64,000 nucleotides of DNA from the NCBI GenBank assembly GCA_963719325.1, contig CAVRBW010000011.1, positions 62,001 to 126,000 of the forward strand, read 5' to 3'. This DNA is from DATBLE01 sp963719325. Its GTDB lineage: Bacteria; Actinomycetota; Thermoleophilia; Gaiellales; Gaiellaceae. This document shows positions 33,793 to 42,174 of this stretch, in pieces. The translations under genes were made by a program, and so were the position numbers. The notes beneath the pieces were generated by a model. The model saw only the letters and a program-made list of their open reading frames with translations. It made no database searches and was not told the origin of the DNA. Position 1 is the stretch's first letter. Each line of letters opens with the position of its first letter.

Positions 33793-34906
33793 ATCCGGTG
33801 ATGACGATCGCGGCCACGTGCGAGAGGGGCTCGGCGAGCGCGTCGATCGCCCGGCTCAGGGCCCGCGTGTCCTGCGGCTCGAGCTGCCCGTAGGAGACGA
33901 AGCCCTCCGAGCTGCGATAGGGGTCGAGAGCGTCGGCAACGCCGGCGAAGCGCTCGTCGATCCTGCGCGCGAGCTCCGGCTCGCGGGCGGCGACGATCGG
34001 CCTGACCGCCCGAAACGCGGCACGCGACCCGTCGACGTTCGCCTCGAAGTCGAGCAGGTCGAGATGCGAGTAGCGCTCCTCCTCACCCGTGATCTTCGAC
34101 TTCGACACCTCGCCGAGGAGCTCGACGGCGCCGTTCGCGATCTGCGCAGCCTCGAGCCGGACCGTCTTGACGCGCCGCTCCAGGGTGCCGACGTCCGCGA
34201 GCAGCTTCGCTCCGAGGCGCGCGGTGCCCGTTGTCGTCCGCCTCACCCACAGGGTCCGTTCGATCGGATGGAATCCGGTCCAGCGGGCGGCGGGGACGTC
34301 ACCGGAGCGGGCGTCGATTGCCGGATCGAGTCCGCCGAAGCTCTCCGCGACCGGCTCGATCCGCTCGTACGGGACGCGGGCGACGGCGTACGCGCGCTTC
34401 GCGACCGGCAGGTCGCCGCTGCGAAGAGCGGCGACGAACCGGCGCGTGGTGGTCACGAGCAAAGCCGTCTGCTGCTCGACGTATGCGCGGTAGCTCACCA
34501 CCGCAGCGGACGCCTGCTTGGACGCCGAAGCGGCGGCCCCGCCCGCGACCACGAGCTGTCCGCGCTCGACGGTCTTCCCGCCCGGGCAGTAGGTGGTGTA
34601 GCGGCCCGGCTTCAGCGTGATCGAGAAGCTGCCCGAGAGCCCTGGTGCGAGATTCTCGACCTCGCCGAGGATGCGGTCGCCGTCGAGCACCTCGTACTCG
34701 CTGACCGCGTCGGCGCCGTCGTTCGCGACCTCGAACGTCGTCGCTCCCCCCGGAAGGCTCAGCTTCGCAGGATCGCAGCCTGCGTCGGTGAGCTTGACCG
34801 AGACGACGTGGCCGCCGGTCGTCTTCTTGCCCCCTCCCCCGCACCCGGCGAGGACGAGCGCCGCTGCCGCGAGGACGGCTGAGAAGACGAGCGTGCGTCC
34901 GGTCAA
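33791..34906 (-). CDS. efeO: EfeO, periplasmic iron-binding lipoprotein (cupredoxin plus M75 imelysin)
   Basis: Iron-binding partner of EfeU. 371 residues: lipoprotein signal (SAVLAAAALVLAGCGGGG), a cupredoxin-like domain (residues 30-120, ATTFEVANDGADAVSEYEVL) and an imelysin domain with the HxxE iron motif in TGFHPIERTLW. The start is TTG 34904-34906, overlapping the efeU stop as TTGA, which fits coupled translation. The open frame extends far upstream through efeU but is a shadow there. Confidence 0.9.
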   Translation of the reverse strand: MTGRTLVFSAVLAAAALVLAGCGGGGKKTTGGHVVSVKLTDAGCDPAKLSLPGGATTFEVANDGADAVSEYEVLDGDRILGEVENLAPGLSGSFSITLKPGRYTTYCPGGKTVERGQLVVAGGAAASASKQASAAVVSYRAYVEQQTALLVTTTRRFVAALRSGDLPVAKRAYAVARVPYERIEPVAESFGGLDPAIDARSGDVPAARWTGFHPIERTLWVRRTTTGTARLGAKLLADVGTLERRVKTVRLEAAQIANGAVELLGEVSKSKITGEEERYSHLDLLDFEANVDGSRAAFRAVRPIVAAREPELARRIDERFAGVADALDPYRSSEGFVSYGQLEPQDTRALSRAIDALAEPLSHVAAIVITG

Positions 34907-35757
34907 GCCGCGCGGCCGGCCGTGAGCGCCTCCGGCCGGCGCTGTCGGCGCAGGCGCAGATCGGACGGCCAGAGAACGTACAGTGCCATCGGAATCGCGA
35001 AGAGCACGTAGCCGACCGCCTCGGCGACGACCGGGCGCGGCTGGAAGCCGAGGATTCCCGTCAGGAGAGCTGCGCGGACGCTGCCGGGAGCGACGAGCCA
35101 GCGGAGGTCGAAGGCCTCGCTCTGCAGGCTGTTCAGCCAGCCGGCCTCGTGCGCGGTGTGCAACGAGCCGGCGACGAGCCCGGCGGCGACGAGCACGAGG
35201 ACCAGACCGGTCACCCGGAAGAACCGGGCCAGGTTCAGCCGGACTCCGCCCTTGTAGATGCCGTACCCGATTGCGATCGCGACCAGGACGCCGAGCAGTG
35301 CGCCCCCGCCGGCCGCAGCGGGGTCGCTCGACGAGTCGAACGCGGCCAGGAGGAACACGGAGGTCTCGAAGCCTTCGCGGATCACCGCGAAGAACGCCAT
35401 TCCGACGAGCGCGGCCACCGAGCCGCTGGCCAGGGCGAGCGAGGCGCGACCCTCGAGCGCCCGCCGCAGGCCGCGCGCGTTCCGGCGCATCCAGACGATC
35501 ATGAACGTGACGGCGGCGACGGCGACGCCGCCGACGACCGTCTCCAGCGCCTCCTGCTCGGACTGGGGCAGGTTCCTGCTGACGAGCTCGAGCACGATCC
35601 CGGCGGCGACGCAGATCCCGGTCGCAAGCGCCACTCCGGCCCACATCCAGCGCAGCGCATCCCGCCGATCCTCCTGGCGGAGGAAGGCGGCGATGATCCC
35701 GACGATGAGCGAGGCCTCGACCCCTTCGCGCAGCCCGATGACGAAGGTCGGAAGCAC
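34903..35757 (-). CDS. efeU: EfeU, FTR1-family iron permease
   Basis: Inner-membrane ferrous-iron permease. 284 residues with seven predicted helices and both REXXE motifs (GLREGVEASLIVG in helix 1 and VIREGFETSVFL in helix 4). It is the first gene of efeUOB, 49 bases from an 18-bp DtxR-type operator and divergent from a DtxR-family gene. Its Met1 aligns with the ATT codon of ftrCD. Confidence 0.95.
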   Translation of the reverse strand: MLPTFVIGLREGVEASLIVGIIAAFLRQEDRRDALRWMWAGVALATGICVAAGIVLELVSRNLPQSEQEALETVVGGVAVAAVTFMIVWMRRNARGLRRALEGRASLALASGSVAALVGMAFFAVIREGFETSVFLLAAFDSSSDPAAAGGGALLGVLVAIAIGYGIYKGGVRLNLARFFRVTGLVLVLVAAGLVAGSLHTAHEAGWLNSLQSEAFDLRWLVAPGSVRAALLTGILGFQPRPVVAEAVGYVLFAIPMALYVLWPSDLRLRRQRRPEALTAGRAA

Positions 35758-35806
35758 TAAGAGAGCGGCCTGTATCCGGGCATCGTCAGGGGTTCCTTTG
35801 CATAGT

Positions 35807-35824
35807 TGTAAGGTGTGCCTTACA
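35807..35824. promoter_or_regulatory. DtxR-type operator, iron locus 2
   Basis: TGTAAGGTGTGCCTTACA: a perfect 7-bp inverted repeat with a 4-bp centre between divergent efeU and dtxR. Near-identical to the repeat at 31277. Likely bound by the iron regulator to shut off uptake when iron is plentiful. Confidence 0.75.
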
Positions 35825-35875
35825 GACGGCGCCGACTATAGTGGCGGGCGGGCACCTCGTCAAATTCGACCAGTC

Positions 35876-36559
35876 ATGGCGCAACGACACTCAGTCGACG
35901 ACTACCTCGAGACGATCTGGTTCCTCGCCTTCCCGATCGGCGAGTACCGGCCGTCGACCGGCGGAACGCCCACCCTTGCCTCGCGCCTCGCCGAGATGCT
36001 CGGCATCTCGCGCGCCTCCGCGGGTGAGATGCTCAAGCGGCTGGAGGCGGACGGCCTGGTGCACCGTGGCGAGCACAAGGAGGCTCTCCTCACACCTGCC
36101 GGCCGGCGACGAGCCGAGAAGGTGGTCAGGCGCCACCGGATCATCGAGCGCCTGCTCACCGACTTCATGGGGTACACGGCCGCCGAAGCGCACGTGCATG
36201 CGGACGAGCTCGGCGACACGTTCAGCGACGAGATGATCGAGCGCATGGCCGAGAAGCTCGGCAATCCCGAGCGCTGCCCACACGGCTGGCCGGTCGACAC
36301 CGATTTCGAGCAGGCTGAGAATCGCGAGCTCTCTCCGCTCTCGGAGCTCACGGCCGGAGATCGCGCGACGATCGTCCGGCTCGCCGAGCACGACGGTGAG
36401 CTCCTGCACTGGTTCTACGACCAGGGGCTCGTCCCCGGCGCCGAGATCGAGGTCCGGGATGCCCACTCCGCGGCGGGGCACTTCACGGTGCGCCTGAACG
36501 GCGGCGAGCGAGCCGTGGCCGAGCGGGCCGCCGAAGGCCTGTACGTGCGACGCGTCTAG
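35876..36559 (+). CDS. DtxR/IdeR-family metal-dependent repressor
   Basis: 227 residues: winged helix (ASRLAEMLGISRASAGEMLKRLEADGLV), dimerisation/metal domain (RHRIIERLLTDFMGYTAAEAHVHADEL) and C-terminal FeoA/SH3-like domain (ATIVRLAEHDGELLHWFYDQ). By eye alignment the second-sphere His is kept but the DtxR Cys102 position is Asp and the His106 position is Asp, so the metal site is not that of classic DtxR. ATG 35876 is chosen; longer frames cross the operator. Divergent from efeU. Confidence 0.9.
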   Translation: MAQRHSVDDYLETIWFLAFPIGEYRPSTGGTPTLASRLAEMLGISRASAGEMLKRLEADGLVHRGEHKEALLTPAGRRRAEKVVRRHRIIERLLTDFMGYTAAEAHVHADELGDTFSDEMIERMAEKLGNPERCPHGWPVDTDFEQAENRELSPLSELTAGDRATIVRLAEHDGELLHWFYDQGLVPGAEIEVRDAHSAAGHFTVRLNGGERAVAERAAEGLYVRRV

Positions 36560-36612
36560 CCGCTAGGCGGCGGTGCCCGACTGCCCGCACGGGACCCCGA
36601 GACCGGCGCCGG

Positions 36613-37866
36613 CTAGACCGAAGCGGTCGCGGAGGCCAGGCCCGCTGCTTCGCGCAACTGGTCGGCCTTGTCGGTGCGCTCCCACGTGAAGTCGTGGTCG
36701 TCGCGGCCGAAGTGGCCGTAGGCAGCCGTCTTCGCGTAGATCGGCCGGCGGAGGTCGAGGTCGCGGATGATCGCGGCAGGCCGCAGATCGAAGTGCTCGC
36801 GAACGAGCGCCTCGATGCGCGAAACAGGGATCCGCTCGGTGCCGAAGCAGTCGACCTCGAGCGACACGGGGTGAGCGACCCCGATCGCGTAGGCGACCTG
36901 GAGCTCGCACCGGGCTGCGAGGCCCGCGGCGACGAGGTTCTTGGCCACGTACCGGGCGGCGTAGGCGGCGGACCGGTCGACCTTCGTCGGATCCTTGCCC
37001 GAGAACGCGCCGCCGCCGTGGCGGGCGGCGCCTCCGTACGTGTCGACGATGATCTTCCGCCCGGTCAGGCCCGTGTCACCCATGGGGCCGCCGATCACGA
37101 ACTTGCCGGTCGGGTTGCAGTAGAAGAAGTCCTTGTCGCCGAGCAGCCTCTTCTCGTCGTAGAGGTGGCTCGGCAGAATCGGGTGGAGAACGTGCTCGGC
37201 CAGGTCTGGCTTGATCAGCGTGTCGGCGTCCAGGCCGTCCCGGTGCTGCGTCGAGACGAGGACGCGAATGATCTCGGTGGGGCGGGTGTGCCCGTGCTCG
37301 TCCGTCTCGTAGCGGACGGTGACCTGCGCCTTGCCGTCCGGCCTGAGATACGGCAGGACATCGGCCTTGCGCACCTCGGCGAGCCGCCTGCAGATCGTGT
37401 GCGCCAGCGTGATCGGTAGCGGCATCAGCTCGTCGCTCTCGTCGGTTGCGTACCCGAACATCATCCCCTGGTCGCCCGCGCCTTCCTGGTCGAGCGGGTC
37501 GACGTCACCCGGGTCGTGCTGCACCTCGTAGGAGGCGTCGACGCCCCGGGCGATGTCGGCCGACTGCTCGTCGAGCGCGACGATCACGCCGCACGTCTCG
37601 GCGTCGAAGCCGTACTTCGCCCGGTCGTAGCCGATCTCCCGGATCTTCGCGCGGACGATCCGCGGGATGTCGACGTAGATCTCCGTCGTGATCTCACCGG
37701 CGACGACGACGAGACCGGTGGTGATCAGCGTCTCGCAGGCGACCCGTCCCTGGGGGTCCTGCGTCAGGACGGCGTCGAGGACCGAGTCCGAGATCTGGTC
37801 GGCCATCTTGTCGGGATGACCCTCGGTGACGGACTCCGAGGTGAAGAGAAAGGAGCTTTCGGGCAC
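36613..37866 (-). CDS. metK: S-adenosylmethionine synthetase
   Basis: Makes S-adenosylmethionine from methionine and ATP. 417 residues with SESVTEGHPDKMADQISD at the start, GAGDQGMMFGYATDE and HGGGAFSGKDPTKVDRSAAY. Length is typical. It lies 52 bases after gpsA. In many actinobacteria metK is followed directly by priA; here the iron island lies between. No SAM riboswitch is visible in the short upstream gap. Confidence 0.97.
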   Translation of the reverse strand: MPESSFLFTSESVTEGHPDKMADQISDSVLDAVLTQDPQGRVACETLITTGLVVVAGEITTEIYVDIPRIVRAKIREIGYDRAKYGFDAETCGVIVALDEQSADIARGVDASYEVQHDPGDVDPLDQEGAGDQGMMFGYATDESDELMPLPITLAHTICRRLAEVRKADVLPYLRPDGKAQVTVRYETDEHGHTRPTEIIRVLVSTQHRDGLDADTLIKPDLAEHVLHPILPSHLYDEKRLLGDKDFFYCNPTGKFVIGGPMGDTGLTGRKIIVDTYGGAARHGGGAFSGKDPTKVDRSAAYAARYVAKNLVAAGLAARCELQVAYAIGVAHPVSLEVDCFGTERIPVSRIEALVREHFDLRPAAIIRDLDLRRPIYAKTAAYGHFGRDDHDFTWERTDKADQLREAAGLASATASV

Positions 37867-37918
37867 GGCGGAAGGCTACCGGACGCGGCCGAACACCTTC
37901 GCAGCCAACGGGCGACCC

Positions 37919-38866
37919 CTACTCGCCTCGAGGCTGACGGCCCATCAACGAGGCGACGAGGTCGCCGAGGCTCTCCCCCTCGAGCACGCGGCAGACACCG
38001 TCGGTGATCGGCAGCTCGATCCCCAGACGGTGGGACAGGTCACGCAGAACCGGAGCGGTGGTCAGGCCCTCGACGACCTGGCCGATCTCGGCGATCGCCT
38101 CCGCCTGCGTGGCCCCTTGTGCGATCAGCTCGCCGGCATGCCGGTTCCGGCCGTACTTGCTCCAGCACGTGACGATCAGGTCGCCCATCCCCGCGAGGCC
38201 CGCAAAGGTCTCCTGACGAGCCCCGCACGCCTCGCCGAGGCGCGCCATCTCCGCGAGGCCGCGTGTGATCAGCGCCGCCTTCGCGTTGTCGCCGAGCGCG
38301 AACCCGTCGACACCGCCGGCGGCGAGCGCGATCACGTTCTTGGCGGCAGCGCAGAGCTCCACCCCGATGACGTCCCGATTGACGTAGACGCGGAAGACCG
38401 TCGAGTTGATCGCGTGCTGGAGCTCGATCGCGAGCCCCTCGTCCTCGCTTGCGACCACCGCCGCGCTCGGCAACCCCTCGGCGATCTCCTCCGCCATGTT
38501 CGGGCCGGAGAGAACGGCCACAGGCCGGTCACGGACGAGGGTCGAGAGCCGTTCACCGGTCGCCGGGTCGAGCCCCTTCGTGAGAGACAGGGCCGCGCCG
38601 CCGGCGGGAAGCGTTGCGGCAACCCCGGCGAAGGCCTCGCTCGGAACGGCGAGCACGTACAGGTCGGCACCGGGCGGAATGTCGTGAGTCGCCGCGACGT
38701 CCCGGAGTTCGACGGTCGTCAGGTACCGAGGGTTACGCCCGGCCTCGTCGATCGCAGCCGCCTGCTCGCGGTCACGGCAAGCGAGAATGACCTCGTGGCC
38801 GCGGTCGGCGAGCAGCCGCGAAAACGCCGTTCCCCAGGAGCCGCCGCCGACGACCGCCACGCGCAC
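37919..38866 (-). CDS. gpsA: NAD(P)-dependent glycerol-3-phosphate dehydrogenase
   Basis: Reduces dihydroxyacetone phosphate to sn-glycerol 3-phosphate for phospholipids. 315 residues: VAVVGGGSWGTAFSRLLA (nucleotide fold), SLTKGLDPATGERLS, LSGPNMAEEIAEGLPSA, the catalytic-Lys region LCAAAKNVIALAAGGVDG and GLAGMGDLIVTCWSKYGRNR. GTG 38864-38866 is chosen, just past the der stop at 38869. Confidence 0.95.
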   Translation of the reverse strand: MRVAVVGGGSWGTAFSRLLADRGHEVILACRDREQAAAIDEAGRNPRYLTTVELRDVAATHDIPPGADLYVLAVPSEAFAGVAATLPAGGAALSLTKGLDPATGERLSTLVRDRPVAVLSGPNMAEEIAEGLPSAAVVASEDEGLAIELQHAINSTVFRVYVNRDVIGVELCAAAKNVIALAAGGVDGFALGDNAKAALITRGLAEMARLGEACGARQETFAGLAGMGDLIVTCWSKYGRNRHAGELIAQGATQAEAIAEIGQVVEGLTTAPVLRDLSHRLGIELPITDGVCRVLEGESLGDLVASLMGRQPRGE

Positions 38867-38868
38867 AC

Positions 38869-40176
38869 CTAGGACCTTCTCACGAAGTCGATCGAGACGG
38901 GGACCCCCTCCAGCTCGAACCGGTCTCGCAGCCGGTTCTCGACCCAGTAGCCGTAGTCTCGGGTGACGAGTCCGGGGTCGTTGACGAAGAACCGAAACCG
39001 CGGCGGCCGGGACTGCGTCTGGGTTCCGTAGAGGAGGTTGAGCCGCCGCCGGTCGCGCGAGGGCGCCTGCCGGGCAGCCCGCAGCTCGTCGAGGAAGCGG
39101 TTGAGCTGGGGAGTCGAGATCCGGCCGGTGTGCTTGACGAACAGCTGCTCGACCCGGTCGAGCAACCGGGGGACCCCCCGTCCGCTCTTGGCCGAGACGG
39201 TCACGATTCCGGGTCGCTGGCGCAAGCGTTGCTCGATCCGCGGCCGCACCTCCTCGACCTTTACCTGGCCGATGTCCCACTTGGACAGGACGACGAGCGT
39301 GGAGCAGTTCCCCTTGCGGGCGACGTCGGCCACCGAGAGGTCCTGATCGACGAGCCCCTCCGTGGCGTCGACGAGGACGAGTGCGACGTCGGCGCGGTCA
39401 ACTGCGTCGAGCGCGCGGAGCTCGGAGTAGTACTCGATCCCCTGGCGCTGCCGCCGCTTCCGGCGCAGCCCGGCGGTGTCGACCAGGACGAACGTCTGGT
39501 CGCCGCGCCGCAAGACGGTGTCGATCGCGTCCCGAGTCGTCCCCGGCACGTCGGAGACGATCACGCGCTCCTCGCCCAGGATCGCGTTCAGCAGGCTGGA
39601 CTTGCCGACGTTCGGGCGCCCCAGGATGGCGACGCGGATCGCCTCCTCGCCGACTTGCGCAGGGCCGGACCCGGGCAGCCGGGCGACGACGGCGTCCAGC
39701 AGGTCGCCCGTCCCGTGGCCGTGCAGGGCCGAGAGCGGCACGGGATCGCCGAGCCCGAGCCGGTGGAACTCGAGCGCCTCCAGGTCTCGCGACGGATCGT
39801 CGATCTTGTTCGCCAGCAGAAAGACCGGCTTCCGGGCCGCGCGAAGGATCGCCGCCACCTCCTCGTCGCCGGGGGTGGTTCCGAGCTTCGCGTCGACGAC
39901 GAAGAGGACGAGGTCGGCCTCGGCGACGGCGGCGCGCGCCTGATCCGCGATGCTGCGCGTGATCGGCGACGGATCGACCACGTCCACTCCGCCGGTGTCG
40001 ATCAGCAGGAAGCGGGTCCCGGCCCACTCGCAGACCAGCTCCTTGCGGTCGCGCGTAACCCCGGCAGTCTCGTGGACGACCGCGGCGCGCGTCCCCGTCA
40101 GCCGGTTGACGAGCGTCGACTTGCCGACGTTGGGAAAACCGACGACGGCGACCGTCCCGGCCAGAGCCTCCGCCAT
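38869..40176 (-). CDS. der: GTPase Der (EngA), ribosome assembly
   Basis: Essential GTPase with two G domains, for 50S subunit maturation. 435 residues: G1 motifs VVGFPNVGKSTLVN (residue 12) and ILGRPNVGKSSLLN (about 187), G3 DTGG and DTAG, G4 NKID and SKWD, and the C-terminal KH-like domain. It follows cmk by four bases. Confidence 0.97.
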   Translation of the reverse strand: MAEALAGTVAVVGFPNVGKSTLVNRLTGTRAAVVHETAGVTRDRKELVCEWAGTRFLLIDTGGVDVVDPSPITRSIADQARAAVAEADLVLFVVDAKLGTTPGDEEVAAILRAARKPVFLLANKIDDPSRDLEALEFHRLGLGDPVPLSALHGHGTGDLLDAVVARLPGSGPAQVGEEAIRVAILGRPNVGKSSLLNAILGEERVIVSDVPGTTRDAIDTVLRRGDQTFVLVDTAGLRRKRRQRQGIEYYSELRALDAVDRADVALVLVDATEGLVDQDLSVADVARKGNCSTLVVLSKWDIGQVKVEEVRPRIEQRLRQRPGIVTVSAKSGRGVPRLLDRVEQLFVKHTGRISTPQLNRFLDELRAARQAPSRDRRRLNLLYGTQTQSRPPRFRFFVNDPGLVTRDYGYWVENRLRDRFELEGVPVSIDFVRRS

Positions 40177-40180
40177 GGGA

Positions 40181-40813
40181 CTAGGCAGGCGCGTGCTCGC
40201 GGACGAGCCGCTCGATGTGATCGACGACCTGGTCGACCGTGAGCTCGGTCGTGTCGATCAGCTCGGCGTCCCCGGCCGGTTGCATCCGCTCCGCGTCGTG
40301 CTTGTCGCGGAGGCGGAGGTCGGTCGCGAGCGCGTCGGCGCCGATCTCGGGCCGCTCGGCGAGACGGCGGCTCGCCCGCACCTGCGGATCCGCCTGCAGG
40401 TAGACCTTCACCTTCGCGCTCGGCACGACGACCGTGCCGATGTCACGGCCTTCGACGACGGCGCCGCCGTCCTGAGCCAGTTCGCGCTGACGCTCGCGCA
40501 TCACCTCGCGGACCTCAGGATGACGGGCGACCACGGGGACGAGGCGGTCGATCTCAGCCCGGCGAATCGCGGCCGTCACGTCGGTGCCTGCGATGAAGCA
40601 GCGACCGTGGTCGTCGAAGTCGACCGGATTCGCCGCGGCGAGCTCGCCGAGGCGCGCGCCCTTGTCCAGCGGCACGGAGTCGCGCCGCGCAAGCCAGGTC
40701 AGGGCGCGATACATCGCTCCCGTGTCGAGATAGCGGAACCCGAGGCGCTCGGCCAGGCGACGGGCAACGGTGCTCTTTCCTGCTCCGGCAGGGCCGTCGA
40801 TCGCGACGATCAT
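40181..40813 (-). CDS. cmk: Cytidylate kinase
   Basis: Phosphorylates CMP and dCMP. 210 residues with P-loop DGPAGAGKSTVARRLA, the substrate region YLDTGAMYRALTWLARR, and VVEGRDIGTVVVP. It sits between aroA and der, a widespread arrangement. The C terminus ends in a short basic/acidic tail. Confidence 0.96.
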   Translation of the reverse strand: MIVAIDGPAGAGKSTVARRLAERLGFRYLDTGAMYRALTWLARRDSVPLDKGARLGELAAANPVDFDDHGRCFIAGTDVTAAIRRAEIDRLVPVVARHPEVREVMRERQRELAQDGGAVVEGRDIGTVVVPSAKVKVYLQADPQVRASRRLAERPEIGADALATDLRLRDKHDAERMQPAGDAELIDTTELTVDQVVDHIERLVREHAPA

Positions 40814-40890
40814 GCGCTGCCCGCTTCGCGGCGAGCGCTAGCTGGTTGTCTCAGAGTCCTCTGCACCGCCAGAGTGCTACCGCAAGTCGC

Positions 40891-42174
40891 TCACCGCTGA
40901 GCGACCCGCGCAAGCAGGTCGAAGAATTCGGGGAAGGATATCGACACGGACTCGGCGCCCTCGATGCGCACCCCTTCCCGCGAGACGAGGCCCGCCACGG
41001 CGCCCAGCATCGCGATCCGGTGATCTCCGGCGGCGTCCACGTCGCCTCCGCGCGGGCGACTGGGGACGCCGCGAATGTGAAAGCCGTCGGGGGTCGAGCG
41101 AACGTGCGCGCCGATCCGACGCAGCAGCGCCGTGGTCGTCTCGATCCGGTCGGTCTCCTTTGCCCGCAGGTCCTGCGCGCCGCGGACGACGCTGTCCCCG
41201 TGGGCCAGAGCGCCGAGCAGACAGAAGAGCGGCAGCTCGTCGACGAGCAGCGGCACCTCGCGCGCGTCGATCTCGGTCGCGACCAGCTCGGCGTGCTCGA
41301 TCTCGAGGTCGGCGACCGGCTCGCCGCTCGCCTGCCGGCGATTGAACAGGGAGATTCGTGCCCCCATCCGCTCGAGCACGTCGAGCAGCCCGATTCGGGT
41401 CGGGTTGACGTTGACACCGTGGATCCTCAGCCGCGACTCCGGCAGCAGCACGGCGGCGACGATGAACGGCGCCGCCGAGGAGAGGTCGCCGGGCACGTCG
41501 ATCGAGAGGGGGCTCAGGCGCTCGGCCGGCCAGACGCTCGCCTCGCCTTGCCCTCGCTGCACGCGCACGCCCATCGCCTGCAGCATGCGCTCGGTGTGGT
41601 CCCGGGTCGGCGCCGGCTCCACGACCGTGGTCGGCCCGCCGTCCGCGAACAGGCCCGCGAGCAGGACGGCAGACTTGACCTGGGCGCTCGCAACCGGCAG
41701 CTCGTAGCGGACGGGTCGCAAGGGACCGCCCTTGATCGTCACCGGCGCATGACCGTCGGTGGTCGCAACCTCCCCTCCCATCTCCGCCAGCGGCGTCGTG
41801 ATGCGCGTCTGGTCTCGCGACGAGAGCGAGTCGTCGCCGACGAGCGTGAACTCGCCGTCCTGTCCGGCCAGGATCCCGGCGGCGAGACGCAGCACCGTGC
41901 CGGCGTTGCCGCAGTCGAGCGGCTCGCCGGGCGGCCGCAGCCCGCGCAGCCCGACGCCTCGCACCCTGACCACGTCCGGCGCCACGTCGTCGACGCGTGC
42001 GCCGAGCTGCCGGGCGACGGAGATCGCCGACTCGGTATCGGCCGCCCGCCCGAAGTTTCGGAGCTCCGACTCGCCGTCGGCGAGCGCACCGAAGAGCACG
42101 CCGCGCTGGCACACCCCCTTGATGCTCGGGACTTCGATGCCGCCCTGGACGGAGACGGCGGGCGAGATCCTCAC
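40891..42174 (-). CDS. aroA: 3-phosphoshikimate 1-carboxyvinyltransferase (EPSP synthase)
   Basis: Sixth shikimate-pathway enzyme. 427 residues: PSIKGVCQRGVLFGALADGE (phosphoenolpyruvate/Lys region, with Lys in the usual place), LDCGNAGTVLRLAAGIL, the KSAVLLAGLFADG stretch and the late AKETDRIETTTALLRRIG motif. The usual LPGDKSISHR start is changed (VPSIKGVCQRG). GTG 42172-42174 overlaps the tyrA stop. Confidence 0.94.
   Translation of the reverse strand: MRISPAVSVQGGIEVPSIKGVCQRGVLFGALADGESELRNFGRAADTESAISVARQLGARVDDVAPDVVRVRGVGLRGLRPPGEPLDCGNAGTVLRLAAGILAGQDGEFTLVGDDSLSSRDQTRITTPLAEMGGEVATTDGHAPVTIKGGPLRPVRYELPVASAQVKSAVLLAGLFADGGPTTVVEPAPTRDHTERMLQAMGVRVQRGQGEASVWPAERLSPLSIDVPGDLSSAAPFIVAAVLLPESRLRIHGVNVNPTRIGLLDVLERMGARISLFNRRQASGEPVADLEIEHAELVATEIDAREVPLLVDELPLFCLLGALAHGDSVVRGAQDLRAKETDRIETTTALLRRIGAHVRSTPDGFHIRGVPSRPRGGDVDAAGDHRIAMLGAVAGLVSREGVRIEGAESVSISFPEFFDLLARVAQR

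Noticed and set aside
37867..37918. SAM riboswitch before metK
   Set aside because: The gap is only 52 bases and has no recognisable SAM-box features.
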